Shown: piece by piece, positions 24,857 through 33,090 of the stretch
Layout of the letters: the number at the start of each line of letters is the position of its first letter
Position numbering within the stretch: position 1 is the stretch's first letter
Assembly: GCA_045540815.1 (NCBI GenBank)
Contig: JAZQHY010000030.1
Span: 1-47,230, forward strand
Direction: 5' to 3'
Source: JAZQHR01 sp045540815
GTDB taxonomy: Bacteria > Bacillota > Clostridia > UMGS1810
DNA length: 47,230 nt
Translations under genes and position numbers: made by a program
Notes under the pieces: model-generated
Told to the model about the DNA's origin: nothing
Database searches by the model: none
The model's input: only the letters and a program-made list of their open reading frames with translations

Positions 24857-27163
24857 GTGAAAAAATTAATAGCATCACTGCTTACTTTGATTTTAATTTC
24901 ATCAAATGCTGCGTTTGCATCTGTAGACAAAATATACGAATTTAATAATACCGAAGAAATAATGAAAGGTGTAACAAAAAATCACATAAGACGTTTAACA
25001 TCTTCGGGATGGCAGAATATAAATATTGTTGAAGCCGATTTGTCTGAGGATCATTTAGACATCACTCTTCTAAAAAGTGATAAAACTATACACAAACTTG
25101 ACAATGTACTTAATATGGCAAATAATGAAGATACTGTTGCAGCAATTAACGGTGACTTTTTTTCGTGGAATAATAGTGTATCGGGTGATGGAAGTTCAGT
25201 AGGCATAGAATATAAAGACGGAGAAATGCTTTCTTCATTTGCAAATTCGTGGGAATATGCGTCTGTAATTCAAACAGAAGATGGAGAATTTTTATTTGAT
25301 TACATAGACGCATATATGACAATAACGGCACCAAATGGCGAAACTGCACAGGTAAGACACATAAACAAATATGACCCTTACGATAAGATTGTAATGTATG
25401 ACAGAACTTGGGGCGAAATGTCACCTGGCTCTAAAACATTTCAGGTTGAAGTGGTTGTCGAAGAAGACAAAGTTAAATCTATTAATTATGATATGGGGCC
25501 TGTACCAATTCCCGAAAATGGATATGTACTAACATTTTTGAGTGACCACACTAAGTTCCTTATAGAAAATTTTGCCGTTGGTGACCCTATAATAGTAGAC
25601 GTGTCGCTTAAACCGAATGTTGAAAAAATTGAATTTGCCGTCGGTGCGGGAACTATGCTTGTAAAAGACGGAAAAAAGACGGATATTACACATAATGTAA
25701 GTGGTAACAATCCAAGAACTGTACTTGGAATAAATGACGATGGTACAAAAATATACTTGGTAACTGTTGACGGACGACAGTCAAAAAGCGTCGGAATGAC
25801 ATTATCCACTCTTGCTGATTTTCTTGTTGAATACGGCATTGACACGGCTGTAAACCTAGATGGTGGTGGTTCGACTACTTTGGTTGCCAAATCGATAGGA
25901 AACGATAAAAACGAAGTAGTTAATTTGCCTTCAGGCGGTTCTCTTCGCGCTGTTGCAAATGGAATTGGTATTACTTCGAATGCACAAACAGGTAAACTTG
26001 ATTCAATAAAACTATCTACAGAATATGATTATGTGTTTTCAAATACATCTGTTGCGATTTCTGTGCTTGGTTTAGATGAATATTTACACAAGGTTGATAT
26101 TGATTCATCAGCTATTGAATGGAATTCAAGCAACAGTTCTGATCTGTTTAAGAATGGAATGTTTATTCCAAAGGGCGCCGGAGAAAGAGAAATAACTGCA
26201 AAATATGGCGGAATAACTGCCAAACACAATATCACTGTCCTATCCTCGCCTTCTTCAATTGCTGTATCAAACAAGGATATACAATTAAAATCAGGTGAGT
26301 CAAAATACATAAATATACTTGGATATGATGAAAACGGATATATGGCACCGATAAACTTATGTGATTTAAGTATTTCGCTTTCATCAGATGTAGTATCATT
26401 TAATGGAAATAACCTAGTTGCTAAGAAAAAAGGAAGCACACTTGTTACGTTTGAAATAAACGGAGTAACAACAAATGCGATTGTTAGCATTGATGGATAT
26501 AATGGTGATTTAAAATTACCTGCAGACATATCGAAATCAGATAAAGCAAATGTAGAAATGAATGTTATAACTGACAATGATTCATATTCATTTGCAGTAT
26601 TTGGAGATGTAAAATATAACCAAACACTTGGTGAAAATCTTATTATTCCGCGTATATCCGATAAGATTTCACAAGAAAATGATTTTGTGTATTATGTTGG
26701 CAAAGAAACCGACGCTCCTAAAAGCTCTGGTATCACAGCTGTTCCTACCGTGAAAAATGGTATTAAGATTATCAAGGGAGATGCATTTATCCACCTTGAT
26801 AACTCAAAAAATTCGATTTTTGATACCGATAAATCGCAATGGGCTTGGTTTATAAACACTATAGAAACTACAAGTGCAGATAATGTATTTATATTTTTAT
26901 CAAATCGATTGCATTTGGGAAACGAATACGAAGAAGAACTTTTTTATCACATTATCGATGAAAAGCTTGTATCAAAGGGTAAAAAGGTGCATATTTTCTA
27001 CAATAGTGCATCTCGAATTGTTATGAGAAATGGCATTAAATTTTATGCTGTACCCGGTTTGTCGGGATATAGTGGTGTAAAGGATATGCTTGATAATCTG
27101 ATTTATTTAAGGGTTTCAGTTGATAATGGAAATGTAACCTACCAAACAAAAGCAATCAATTAA
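24857..27163 (+). CDS. Secreted phosphodiester glycosidase with Ig-like and degenerate phosphoesterase domains
   Basis: A 768-residue exported protein. Residues 1-21 are a signal peptide ending A-F-A. Residues about 55-375 are a NAGPA/DUF2233 phosphodiester glycosidase domain (AAINGDFFSWNN at 95-106, VTVDGRQSKSVGMTL at 302-316, VNLDGGGSTTLV at 332-343, ANGIGI at 367-372), a family that removes sugars from phosphodiesters. Residues about 380-545 look like Ig-like beta domains (STEYDYVF..., SIAVSNKDIQLKSGES). The last 190 residues resemble a calcineurin-like phosphoesterase (SFAVFGDVKYN, FIHLDNSKN, QWAWFINTIE, VFIFLSNR) with the metal-binding histidines lost. GTG start with AAGGAGG upstream. 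It is a likely wall or capsule polymer enzyme; the substrate is unknown. Confidence 0.87.
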   Translation: MKKLIASLLTLILISSNAAFASVDKIYEFNNTEEIMKGVTKNHIRRLTSSGWQNINIVEADLSEDHLDITLLKSDKTIHKLDNVLNMANNEDTVAAINGDFFSWNNSVSGDGSSVGIEYKDGEMLSSFANSWEYASVIQTEDGEFLFDYIDAYMTITAPNGETAQVRHINKYDPYDKIVMYDRTWGEMSPGSKTFQVEVVVEEDKVKSINYDMGPVPIPENGYVLTFLSDHTKFLIENFAVGDPIIVDVSLKPNVEKIEFAVGAGTMLVKDGKKTDITHNVSGNNPRTVLGINDDGTKIYLVTVDGRQSKSVGMTLSTLADFLVEYGIDTAVNLDGGGSTTLVAKSIGNDKNEVVNLPSGGSLRAVANGIGITSNAQTGKLDSIKLSTEYDYVFSNTSVAISVLGLDEYLHKVDIDSSAIEWNSSNSSDLFKNGMFIPKGAGEREITAKYGGITAKHNITVLSSPSSIAVSNKDIQLKSGESKYINILGYDENGYMAPINLCDLSISLSSDVVSFNGNNLVAKKKGSTLVTFEINGVTTNAIVSIDGYNGDLKLPADISKSDKANVEMNVITDNDSYSFAVFGDVKYNQTLGENLIIPRISDKISQENDFVYYVGKETDAPKSSGITAVPTVKNGIKIIKGDAFIHLDNSKNSIFDTDKSQWAWFINTIETTSADNVFIFLSNRLHLGNEYEEELFYHIIDEKLVSKGKKVHIFYNSASRIVMRNGIKFYAVPGLSGYSGVKDMLDNLIYLRVSVDNGNVTYQTKAIN

Positions 27164-27169
27164 AACACA

Positions 27170-27202
27170 AAAAGCTCCCAAAATTAAATTTGGGGGCTTT
27201 TT
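27170..27202 (+). terminator. Bidirectional terminator between the glycosidase gene and rhaB
   Basis: AAAAAGCTCCCAAA (27170-27183) pairs with TTTGGGGGCTTTTT (27189-27202), with one wobble. It serves the plus-strand glycosidase and the convergent minus-strand rhamnulokinase. Confidence 0.88.
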
Positions 27203-27213
27203 AAATTTAAAAA

Positions 27214-28677
27214 TTATTTAATTATTTCTACATATTTTTTGTATGCATCTTTCCAAGCGTCAGTGTCACAAGGTGAATATGCTTTTACATCTGCAGATTC
27301 TTTTATAATTTTTCTTGCCTCTTTTATATCACTTATCTCGCCAAGCGCCATAAACTGTACAGCAATATTTCCAAGTGCTGTTGCCTCAATAGGTCCGGCA
27401 GTAACTGGTACATCGCAAGCATTTGATGTCATCTGGCATAGGAATGGATCTTTAGTACCTCCGCCAACAATGTGAATAGATTTAAAATCTTTTTTCGTTA
27501 TATTTTTAAGGTTTGTAAAAGCATGGCAGTATTTAAGTGCAAGACTTTCGTAAATACATCTAACGATCTCTCCCACTGTCTGTGGTACATACTGATTTGT
27601 TCTTTCGCAGTATTCCTGAATTCTCTTTGGTAGGTTGCCCGGTTTAGCAAATTCGTGATAGTCCGGGTCAATGAAGCATTTAAACGGCTCACATTTTCGA
27701 GCTTCCTGTTCTAAATCATTAAATGTAAGTTCCTGTCCCTGTTTTGCCCACGCTCTGCGAGATTCCTGAATAAGCCACAACCCCATAATGTTTGTAAGAA
27801 ATTTTATATTATAACCATATGCACCTTCGTTGGTATAGCTTGATCTAAATGTTTCGTCAGTGATAACAGGATTTTTAAGCTCTGTTCCAAAAAGTGACCA
27901 AGTGCCACAGCTTATATAAACAAACTCATCTTCAAGCGATGGAACAGAAACAACTGCTGATGCTGTATCGTGTTCACCAACAGCTACAACGTTTACTGGC
28001 TCGATGCCAAGTTCTTCGCATATATCATCAGTTAGCTTTCCAACAACATCACCTGTTTTAATAATGTCACAGAAAATGTCCTTTGGAATACCGAATTTTT
28101 CAGCAAGCTCAAAATCCCAAGTTTTATCGTAAGGGTTTATTAACTGTGATGTAGATGCTATAGTATATTCACTCTTTTTTACACCGGTAAGAAAATAGTT
28201 TAATAAATCAGGCATAAATAAGAATTTTTCGGTTTTATCCAATATTTCCTTTTTGTATTTCACAAGATAGTATAGCTGGAACAATGTGTTGAAATTCATT
28301 ATCTGTATGCCTGTTTTTTTGTAAATTTCTTCAATACATAAAACTTCTCCGGCTTCGTCTATCATAGTATCTGTTCTTGCGTCTCTGTATGTTACAGGAT
28401 TTCCTATAAGGTCGCCGTGTTCATCAATCAATCCAAAGTCAACGCCCCAGGTATCTATACCAATACTATCAAATCCGCCTGCAAGCTTTGCTTTTGTTAT
28501 TCCCTGTTTAATCTGGTCAAATAAATATAAAACATCCCAGTAAAGCGTTCCTCTAACATTTACACCGTTATTTGCGAATCTGTGTACTTCTTCCATATGT
28601 ATTTTTCCGTTATCAAGAGTAGCGAGTATACCTCTGCCGCTCGAAGCACCCAAATCAAATGCAAGGACTTTTTTCAT
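27214..28677 (-). CDS. rhaB: Rhamnulokinase
   Basis: FGGY-family sugar kinase that phosphorylates L-rhamnulose at O-1. The 487 residues begin with AFDLGASSGRGI (ATP-binding phosphate-1 motif), then HRFANNGVNVRGTLYWD typical of rhamnulokinase rather than xylulokinase or glycerol kinase, GIDTWGVDFGLID, the catalytic-domain VAVGEHDTASAVVSVP, S-C-G-T-W-S-L-F-G and IVGGGTKDPFLCQMTSNACD near the C-terminus. GGAGGG is upstream of the ATG. It stands alone: no rhamnose isomerase, aldolase, transporter or regulator is next to it, so its place in a pathway must come from elsewhere in the genome. It has its own promoter. Confidence 0.93.
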   Translation of the reverse strand: MKKVLAFDLGASSGRGILATLDNGKIHMEEVHRFANNGVNVRGTLYWDVLYLFDQIKQGITKAKLAGGFDSIGIDTWGVDFGLIDEHGDLIGNPVTYRDARTDTMIDEAGEVLCIEEIYKKTGIQIMNFNTLFQLYYLVKYKKEILDKTEKFLFMPDLLNYFLTGVKKSEYTIASTSQLINPYDKTWDFELAEKFGIPKDIFCDIIKTGDVVGKLTDDICEELGIEPVNVVAVGEHDTASAVVSVPSLEDEFVYISCGTWSLFGTELKNPVITDETFRSSYTNEGAYGYNIKFLTNIMGLWLIQESRRAWAKQGQELTFNDLEQEARKCEPFKCFIDPDYHEFAKPGNLPKRIQEYCERTNQYVPQTVGEIVRCIYESLALKYCHAFTNLKNITKKDFKSIHIVGGGTKDPFLCQMTSNACDVPVTAGPIEATALGNIAVQFMALGEISDIKEARKIIKESADVKAYSPCDTDAWKDAYKKYVEIIK

Positions 28678-28716
28678 AATACGTACCCTCCGTTAACCAA
28701 TTTAAGTCTTTTGTAT

Positions 28717-28745
28717 ATTATATATCAAAAAACAATTGTTGTAAA
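28717..28745 (-). promoter_or_regulatory. Promoter of rhaB with a palindrome in the spacer
   Basis: Minus strand TTTACA (28745-28740), a 17-base spacer and TATAAT (28722-28717). The spacer contains the perfect 10-bp palindrome AACAATTGTT (28731-28740), next to the -35, which could be a repressor half-site pair. No regulator gene is adjacent. Confidence 0.55.
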
Positions 28746-28752
28746 TAATAAT

Positions 28753-29058
28753 TTATGCTCTTTTAAGGTTAAATTTGTGAGGGCGGTTTTTTATATAATC
28801 ATCGATTATTTCTTCCATTGTTAATGGTGTTACTTTGTTTTTTGCAAGAGTTTCTGCTAAGGCTCTTGCCCCTTCTTCTGAATATACGACATTCATTATA
28901 GCTTTTGTTTCTATTATATCACCTGATTTTTTTATTATTTCTATGCCGTAACTATGAAAATATAATGCACCATTAGTGGTGTTGATTTGTTTTTCAATAA
29001 TATAATATTCCAGTTTGAACCTGCTTAAATTAATTTCTTTTATAAATGTTTTCTTCAT
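28753..29058 (-). CDS. Small conserved-looking protein, possibly DUF6514
   Basis: A 101-residue protein with TAAGGAG upstream of its ATG. It has no signal peptide or membrane helix. The body looks like a small beta-rich domain (YYIIEKQINTTNGALYFHSY, then G-I-E-I) followed by a helical segment S-E-E-G-A-R-A-L-A-E-T-L-A and a basic C-terminal tail. The pattern Y-G-I-E-I followed by an S-E-E-x-A-x-x-L-A helix and V-T-P-x-T-M-E-E-I-I-D-D-Y resembles the small Clostridial DUF6514 family, but I recall this only loosely. Function is unknown. It lies between the AI-2E permease terminator and rhaB on the same strand. Confidence 0.7.
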   Translation of the reverse strand: MKKTFIKEINLSRFKLEYYIIEKQINTTNGALYFHSYGIEIIKKSGDIIETKAIMNVVYSEEGARALAETLAKNKVTPLTMEEIIDDYIKNRPHKFNLKRA

Positions 29059-29130
29059 GATAATCTCCTTAATATTGTTGTTAAAATAATTATACTATTT
29101 AACGCACATACGTTCCAGTAAAAAATATCG

Positions 29131-29191
29131 CAATAAAAAACAAGCATCGACTATTATTTCAAAAATAATTAAATAATATATCATATGCTTG
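29131..29191 (-). terminator. Terminator after the AI-2E permease gene
   Basis: On the minus strand CAAGCAT (29191-29185) pairs with ATGCTTG (29147-29141). An inner stem, AAATAATA/TATTATTT, continues past an internal loop, and the outer stem runs into TTTTTTATTG. It closes the apgM-permease transcript. Confidence 0.7.
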
Positions 29192-29220
29192 GTTTTTTTA
29201 TTGTTTATTAAGTTAATTTA

Positions 29221-30336
29221 TCAAAAAGTTTTTTGGTCAAACACTGTATCTGCGTCTGATTCTGACTCCTCTTTTATTTGTTTTGAAGCTTTAACAAGCG
29301 ATATAACAAGTATAGTTATTATCGGACCTAAAATCATACCAAATACACCAATTAGCTTGTAACCTGTATACATAGTTAAAAGTGTTGCAAGCGGGTGAAG
29401 GCCAATCTGTGAACCGACGATTTTTGGTTCTATAAACTGTCTTGTAAGAAGTACTACAAGGTATATTATAACAAGTCCTATTGCAAGCTTGTAATTTGTC
29501 TGAAGCAGCGATATAACTGCCCAAGGCAGTAGGACAGTTCCTGTTCCAAGAATCGGTATAACATCAATAACTGCAATTATAAATGCAAACAAAACTGCGG
29601 TTTTCACGTCCAAAATAGTAAATCCTACAAACAAAATTGTAAATACAATTGTCATTATTATAAACTGCGCACGAATATAACCTCCGCAAGCAAGCTTTAA
29701 TGATTTAATAAATGCGTACCAATGGATTTTCACCTTTTCGGGCATTGAATTTCTGATGTGATAAGAGAGTTTGTTTTTGTCATAACTTATGAAAAATACT
29801 GACAATAACAATATAACAGTAAATATAAAGATGCTAGGCAGTTTTACAGCTATATTTTTTGCAAATGTAATTGTTGCCTTCGTTGCCGGTTGTAATATCT
29901 GTATAAGGTTTTCCTTAATATTTACTTCAACCTCCGCTATAAAGTCTTTAACTTCAATAGGCAAATTAAAATACATATTGTTTATATTTTCAATCCATTT
30001 AGGCAATTGTATATCAGTATAAAGCATTCCCGGAAGTCTATCTGCTAATTCTTGTAGTGAATAAACTCCTTGGTATACCACAGTAAACACCAAAAGCCCC
30101 AAAAGCACCAAGACGATAATCATAGTAAGTATCGTCGCAAGTGCACGCGGAAATCTAAGTCTTTTTTCCAGTACATTTACAAGCGGAGATATAATTACCG
30201 CTATAATTGATGCAAATATAAAGGGCAATAGTATTTCGATAGCTTTTGGGAGTATAAATAGTAGTATCAAAACTGCCACAGATGCGCACACAAATGTAAC
30301 AATAGATTTAATTTGTTTATCGTTAAAAACATTCAT
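29221..30336 (-). CDS. AI-2E family transporter
   Basis: Integral membrane protein of the AI-2E/PerM/YtvI family (371 residues). It has two N-terminal helices (about 10-48), a third near 58-85, a central amphipathic region (LQELADRLPG...) and four or five C-terminal helices containing VIDVIPILGTGTVLLPW (about 245-261) and the E-P-K-I-V-G-S-Q-I-G-L-H-P-L motif (about 304-317), both family hallmarks. Members export small molecules, act as ion transporters or (YtvI) take part in sporulation; the substrate cannot be inferred. The ATG at 30336 has the best spacing from AGGAAG; earlier GTG/ATG codons at 30345 and 30342 abut that site. It is the second gene of a unit with apgM. Confidence 0.88.
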   Translation of the reverse strand: MNVFNDKQIKSIVTFVCASVAVLILLFILPKAIEILLPFIFASIIAVIISPLVNVLEKRLRFPRALATILTMIIVLVLLGLLVFTVVYQGVYSLQELADRLPGMLYTDIQLPKWIENINNMYFNLPIEVKDFIAEVEVNIKENLIQILQPATKATITFAKNIAVKLPSIFIFTVILLLSVFFISYDKNKLSYHIRNSMPEKVKIHWYAFIKSLKLACGGYIRAQFIIMTIVFTILFVGFTILDVKTAVLFAFIIAVIDVIPILGTGTVLLPWAVISLLQTNYKLAIGLVIIYLVVLLTRQFIEPKIVGSQIGLHPLATLLTMYTGYKLIGVFGMILGPIITILVISLVKASKQIKEESESDADTVFDQKTF

Positions 30337-30359
30337 TTTCATCACTTCCTATAGCTTAT

Positions 30360-31568
30360 TTATCTAAGGAATCTTTCCATTAAAGTATGACCTTTTTCTA
30401 TAACAATTTTGCTTAACTTTGCATTGTCCTCGGTATATGACTCGATGCCTGAGTTTTTTATATTTGTGCTATCGTATATAATATACGGAACAGCATCGCG
30501 TGTATGTGTTCTAAGTGAAAGCGGTGTTGGGTGGTCAGGAAGAATTAATATCTTGTAGTCCTCTCCCATTTTGTCGAGCTCATTTTTTATGTAACCTACT
30601 ACTTTTTCGTCGATAAGCTCGATTGATTTAACCTTATTTTCTATTTCGTGTCTGTGGCCACATTCATCAGGCGCTTCCATATGAATATATACAAAATCAC
30701 TTCCATTTTTTAGGGCATCAATTGCAGCGATTGCTTTTCCGTCAAAATTTGTATGTATGTTTCCTGTTGCTCCATCTACATCTATAGATTCCATATCAGC
30801 ACATATAGCAATACCTTTTATAAGGTCAACTGCTGAAATAACACTTCCTTTTATTCCGTACTTTTCTTCGAAGCTTGAAAGAAGTGGCTTTCTGCCTTCT
30901 CCCCATATCCAAATAGAGTTAGCAGGTTTTAGCCCGCGCTTTATTCTGTCTAAATTCACAGGGTGATCTTTTAGTATCTCATAGCTTTTGCGCATCATAT
31001 CTGCTATTTTTTCTGCTCCATCGCCTTTTGGCATATACTCTCCTACTTTTCTTTCAAGTATGTCGTGCGGTGGAGTCAATACAACATTATCTGAACCCTT
31101 GTGCCATACAAGAGCATGACGGTAGCTTACACCGCCGTAAAACTTTAAAATATCATCACCAAATGCTTCATCAATAGCTTTAATAAGCTCTCTTGATTCA
31201 GCAGTTGTTATTTCATCAGCACTGTGGTCAATGATTGTTTTGTCATCATAGTTTTCCTCGTCAGTAACAGTAACTACATTACATCTAAATACTATGTCAT
31301 CTTCTAAAATATTTATACCCATACTTACAGCTTCAAGCGGAGAACGTCCTGAGTAATATTTAAGCGGATCGTATCCCATTGCAGCAAGATTTGCAACATC
31401 ACTGCCTGGACTAAGTTCATCGGGAACAGTATGTACAAGACCTATTTCGCCATTTTTACACAAATAATCTATATTAGGCTTTTTCGCACACTCAAGGGGC
31501 GTTTTATTTCCTAATTCTTCAACTTTATAATCGGCCATTCCATCGCCTAACACAACGATATATTTCAT
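30360..31568 (-). CDS. apgM: Cofactor-independent phosphoglycerate mutase, archaeal type
   Basis: Interconverts 3- and 2-phosphoglycerate in glycolysis without 2,3-bisphosphoglycerate; alkaline-phosphatase superfamily, ApgM type. The 402 residues begin with VLGDGMAD (metal ligand D9) and carry the nucleophile S56 in SPGSDVANLAAMGYDP, IHMEAPDECGHRHE (metal histidines) and ILPDHPTPLSLRTH near the end. AAGGAG lies upstream of the ATG at 31568; an in-frame extension to 31595 has no ribosome site. At about 400 residues it is clearly the short archaeal type, not the 510-residue GpmI. Some relatives are homoserine kinases, but the motifs fit mutase. Confidence 0.9.
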   Translation of the reverse strand: MKYIVVLGDGMADYKVEELGNKTPLECAKKPNIDYLCKNGEIGLVHTVPDELSPGSDVANLAAMGYDPLKYYSGRSPLEAVSMGINILEDDIVFRCNVVTVTDEENYDDKTIIDHSADEITTAESRELIKAIDEAFGDDILKFYGGVSYRHALVWHKGSDNVVLTPPHDILERKVGEYMPKGDGAEKIADMMRKSYEILKDHPVNLDRIKRGLKPANSIWIWGEGRKPLLSSFEEKYGIKGSVISAVDLIKGIAICADMESIDVDGATGNIHTNFDGKAIAAIDALKNGSDFVYIHMEAPDECGHRHEIENKVKSIELIDEKVVGYIKNELDKMGEDYKILILPDHPTPLSLRTHTRDAVPYIIYDSTNIKNSGIESYTEDNAKLSKIVIEKGHTLMERFLR

Positions 31569-31670
31569 ATTTAAAACTCCTTTATTTGCAATCATATATT
31601 AATTATGCATCAATTCTTCTTAAAAATCTACCCTTTTTTGAAAATTTTTTGTAAATTTTGAAAATTATTA

Positions 31671-31699
31671 TGTACAGACAGAAAAAAACGTGATACAAT
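31671..31699 (+). promoter_or_regulatory. Probable promoter for galE
   Basis: TGTACA (31671-31676), a 17-base spacer and TACAAT (31694-31699) with extended -10 TG at 31691-31692, 33 bases before the ATG of galE. The -35 is a weak match. Confidence 0.45.
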
Positions 31700-31731
31700 A
31701 TATTAAAAATAAAATAACAAGGGGTGTTTTT

Positions 31732-32736
31732 ATGATACTTGTAACAGGCGGTGCAGGTTTTATAGGTAGTCATACTTGTGTTGAACTACTTGATGCAGGA
31801 TATGAAATAGCCATAATAGATAATTTTTCAAATTCTAAACCTGAATCTTTAAACAGAATAAGAAAGATTACAGGTAAAGATTTCAAATTCTATGAGGCTG
31901 ATTTGTTAGACAGAGAAGCTGTTGAAAAGATTTTTGACGAAAATGATATTGAGGCCGTAATTCATTTTGCAGGTCTTAAGGCTGTTGGTGAATCAGTTAG
32001 TATTCCTATAAGATACTATCACAACAACATTACAAGCACACTTATTTTGTGTGATGTTATGAAAGAACACGGTGTAAAGAAGATAGTTTTCAGTTCATCA
32101 GCAACAGTATATGGAAATCCGCACACAGTGCCTATTAAAGAAGATTTTCCGCTTTCTACTACCAACCCATACGGCAGTACAAAGCTAATGATTGAAAATA
32201 TATTAAGAGATTTATATGTATCTGATAACGAATGGAGTATTGCACTTCTTAGATATTTCAACCCTATCGGAGCTCACAAAAGCGGTCTTATAGGCGAAGA
32301 TCCTAACGGCATACCAAATAACCTTGTTCCATACGTTGCTCAGGTTGCGCTTGGAAAACTTGAAAAACTTAATGTATTTGGTAACGACTATCCTACTAAA
32401 GACGGCACAGGAGTAAGAGATTTCATTCACGTAGTTGACCTTAGCCTAGGCCACCTAAAAGCACTTGAAAAGGTAATGTCTACTACAGGTGTTGATGCAT
32501 ACAACCTTGGCACAGGTAATGGATACAGCGTACTTGAAATTGTAAAAGCTTATGAAAAAGCTAGCGGACAGAAAGTAGATTACGTTATAGCTCCAAGACG
32601 TCCTGGCGATATTGCTGAATGTTTTGCGGACCCTTCTAAATCTAAAAAAGAGCTTGGTTGGGAAGCTACTATGGGCGTTGAAGAAATGTGTGCTGACTCT
32701 TGGAATTTTACTAAAAACAATCCAAACGGACTATAA
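31732..32736 (+). CDS. galE: UDP-glucose 4-epimerase
   Basis: Interconverts UDP-glucose and UDP-galactose, supplying galactosyl donors and allowing galactose use. The extended SDR fold of 334 residues shows TGGAGFIGSH (NAD-binding, residues 5-14), IHFAGLKAVGES (78-88), S-S-S-A-T-V-Y-G and catalytic Y147-x-x-x-K151, then LRYFNPIGAH typical of GalE. ATG at 31732 is chosen with AAGGGGTG upstream; a longer frame from 31690 overlaps the promoter. It is a single-gene unit with its own promoter and terminator. The nearby GT-CsaB protein is a possible consumer of its product. Confidence 0.93.
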   Translation: MILVTGGAGFIGSHTCVELLDAGYEIAIIDNFSNSKPESLNRIRKITGKDFKFYEADLLDREAVEKIFDENDIEAVIHFAGLKAVGESVSIPIRYYHNNITSTLILCDVMKEHGVKKIVFSSSATVYGNPHTVPIKEDFPLSTTNPYGSTKLMIENILRDLYVSDNEWSIALLRYFNPIGAHKSGLIGEDPNGIPNNLVPYVAQVALGKLEKLNVFGNDYPTKDGTGVRDFIHVVDLSLGHLKALEKVMSTTGVDAYNLGTGNGYSVLEIVKAYEKASGQKVDYVIAPRRPGDIAECFADPSKSKKELGWEATMGVEEMCADSWNFTKNNPNGL

Positions 32737-32746
32737 TTTAAAAATA

Positions 32747-32778
32747 AAAACTCTATGCGTTTGCATAGAGTTTTTTAT
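32747..32778 (+). terminator. Bidirectional terminator after galE
   Basis: AAAACTCTATGC (32747-32758) pairs perfectly with GCATAGAGTTTT (32763-32774) around GTTT, followed by TTATT. It also fits termination of the minus-strand addB-addA transcript converging from the right. Confidence 0.92.
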
Positions 32779-33080
32779 TATTCATCTGAATTTGAAACTG
32801 GAATTTCAATAGCTGACTCTTCAACTATTTTTAATCTTTCAACTTCCTTTTTTAGTTCTTCTATTTCATTGTCTCTTTTATTAATTTCAGTATGTAAATC
32901 ACTTACCTGCTCGTTAAGACCTCTGATGACGTCGCTGTAATCATCTGCTTTAGATATAAGATTATAGCTTGTTATAAATGACATTATACATAGCATAATA
33001 CAAACAAAAGAAACGAATATTACCTTGAGCGCTTTATCAAATTTATTGGATTTCGGTGCGGTATAACGCATTTTCGCCAT
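32778..33080 (-). CDS. Small single-pass membrane protein with coiled coil
   Basis: A 100-residue protein of unknown function. A basic N-terminus (M-A-K-M-R-Y-T-A-P-K) leads to one membrane helix (about 18-40, VIFVSFVCIMLCIMSFITSY), then a heptad-rich segment (about 50-88: VIRGLNEQVSDLHTEI..., EIEELKKEVERL) and an acidic tail. This topology is like FtsL/DivIC septum proteins, but the family signature is not evident, so this is only a resemblance. AGGAGAA precedes the ATG. It begins 10 bases after addA and appears to be the last gene of the addB-addA unit. Confidence 0.75.
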   Translation of the reverse strand: MAKMRYTAPKSNKFDKALKVIFVSFVCIMLCIMSFITSYNLISKADDYSDVIRGLNEQVSDLHTEINKRDNEIEELKKEVERLKIVEESAIEIPVSNSDE

Positions 33081-33090
33081 AGTTATTCTC

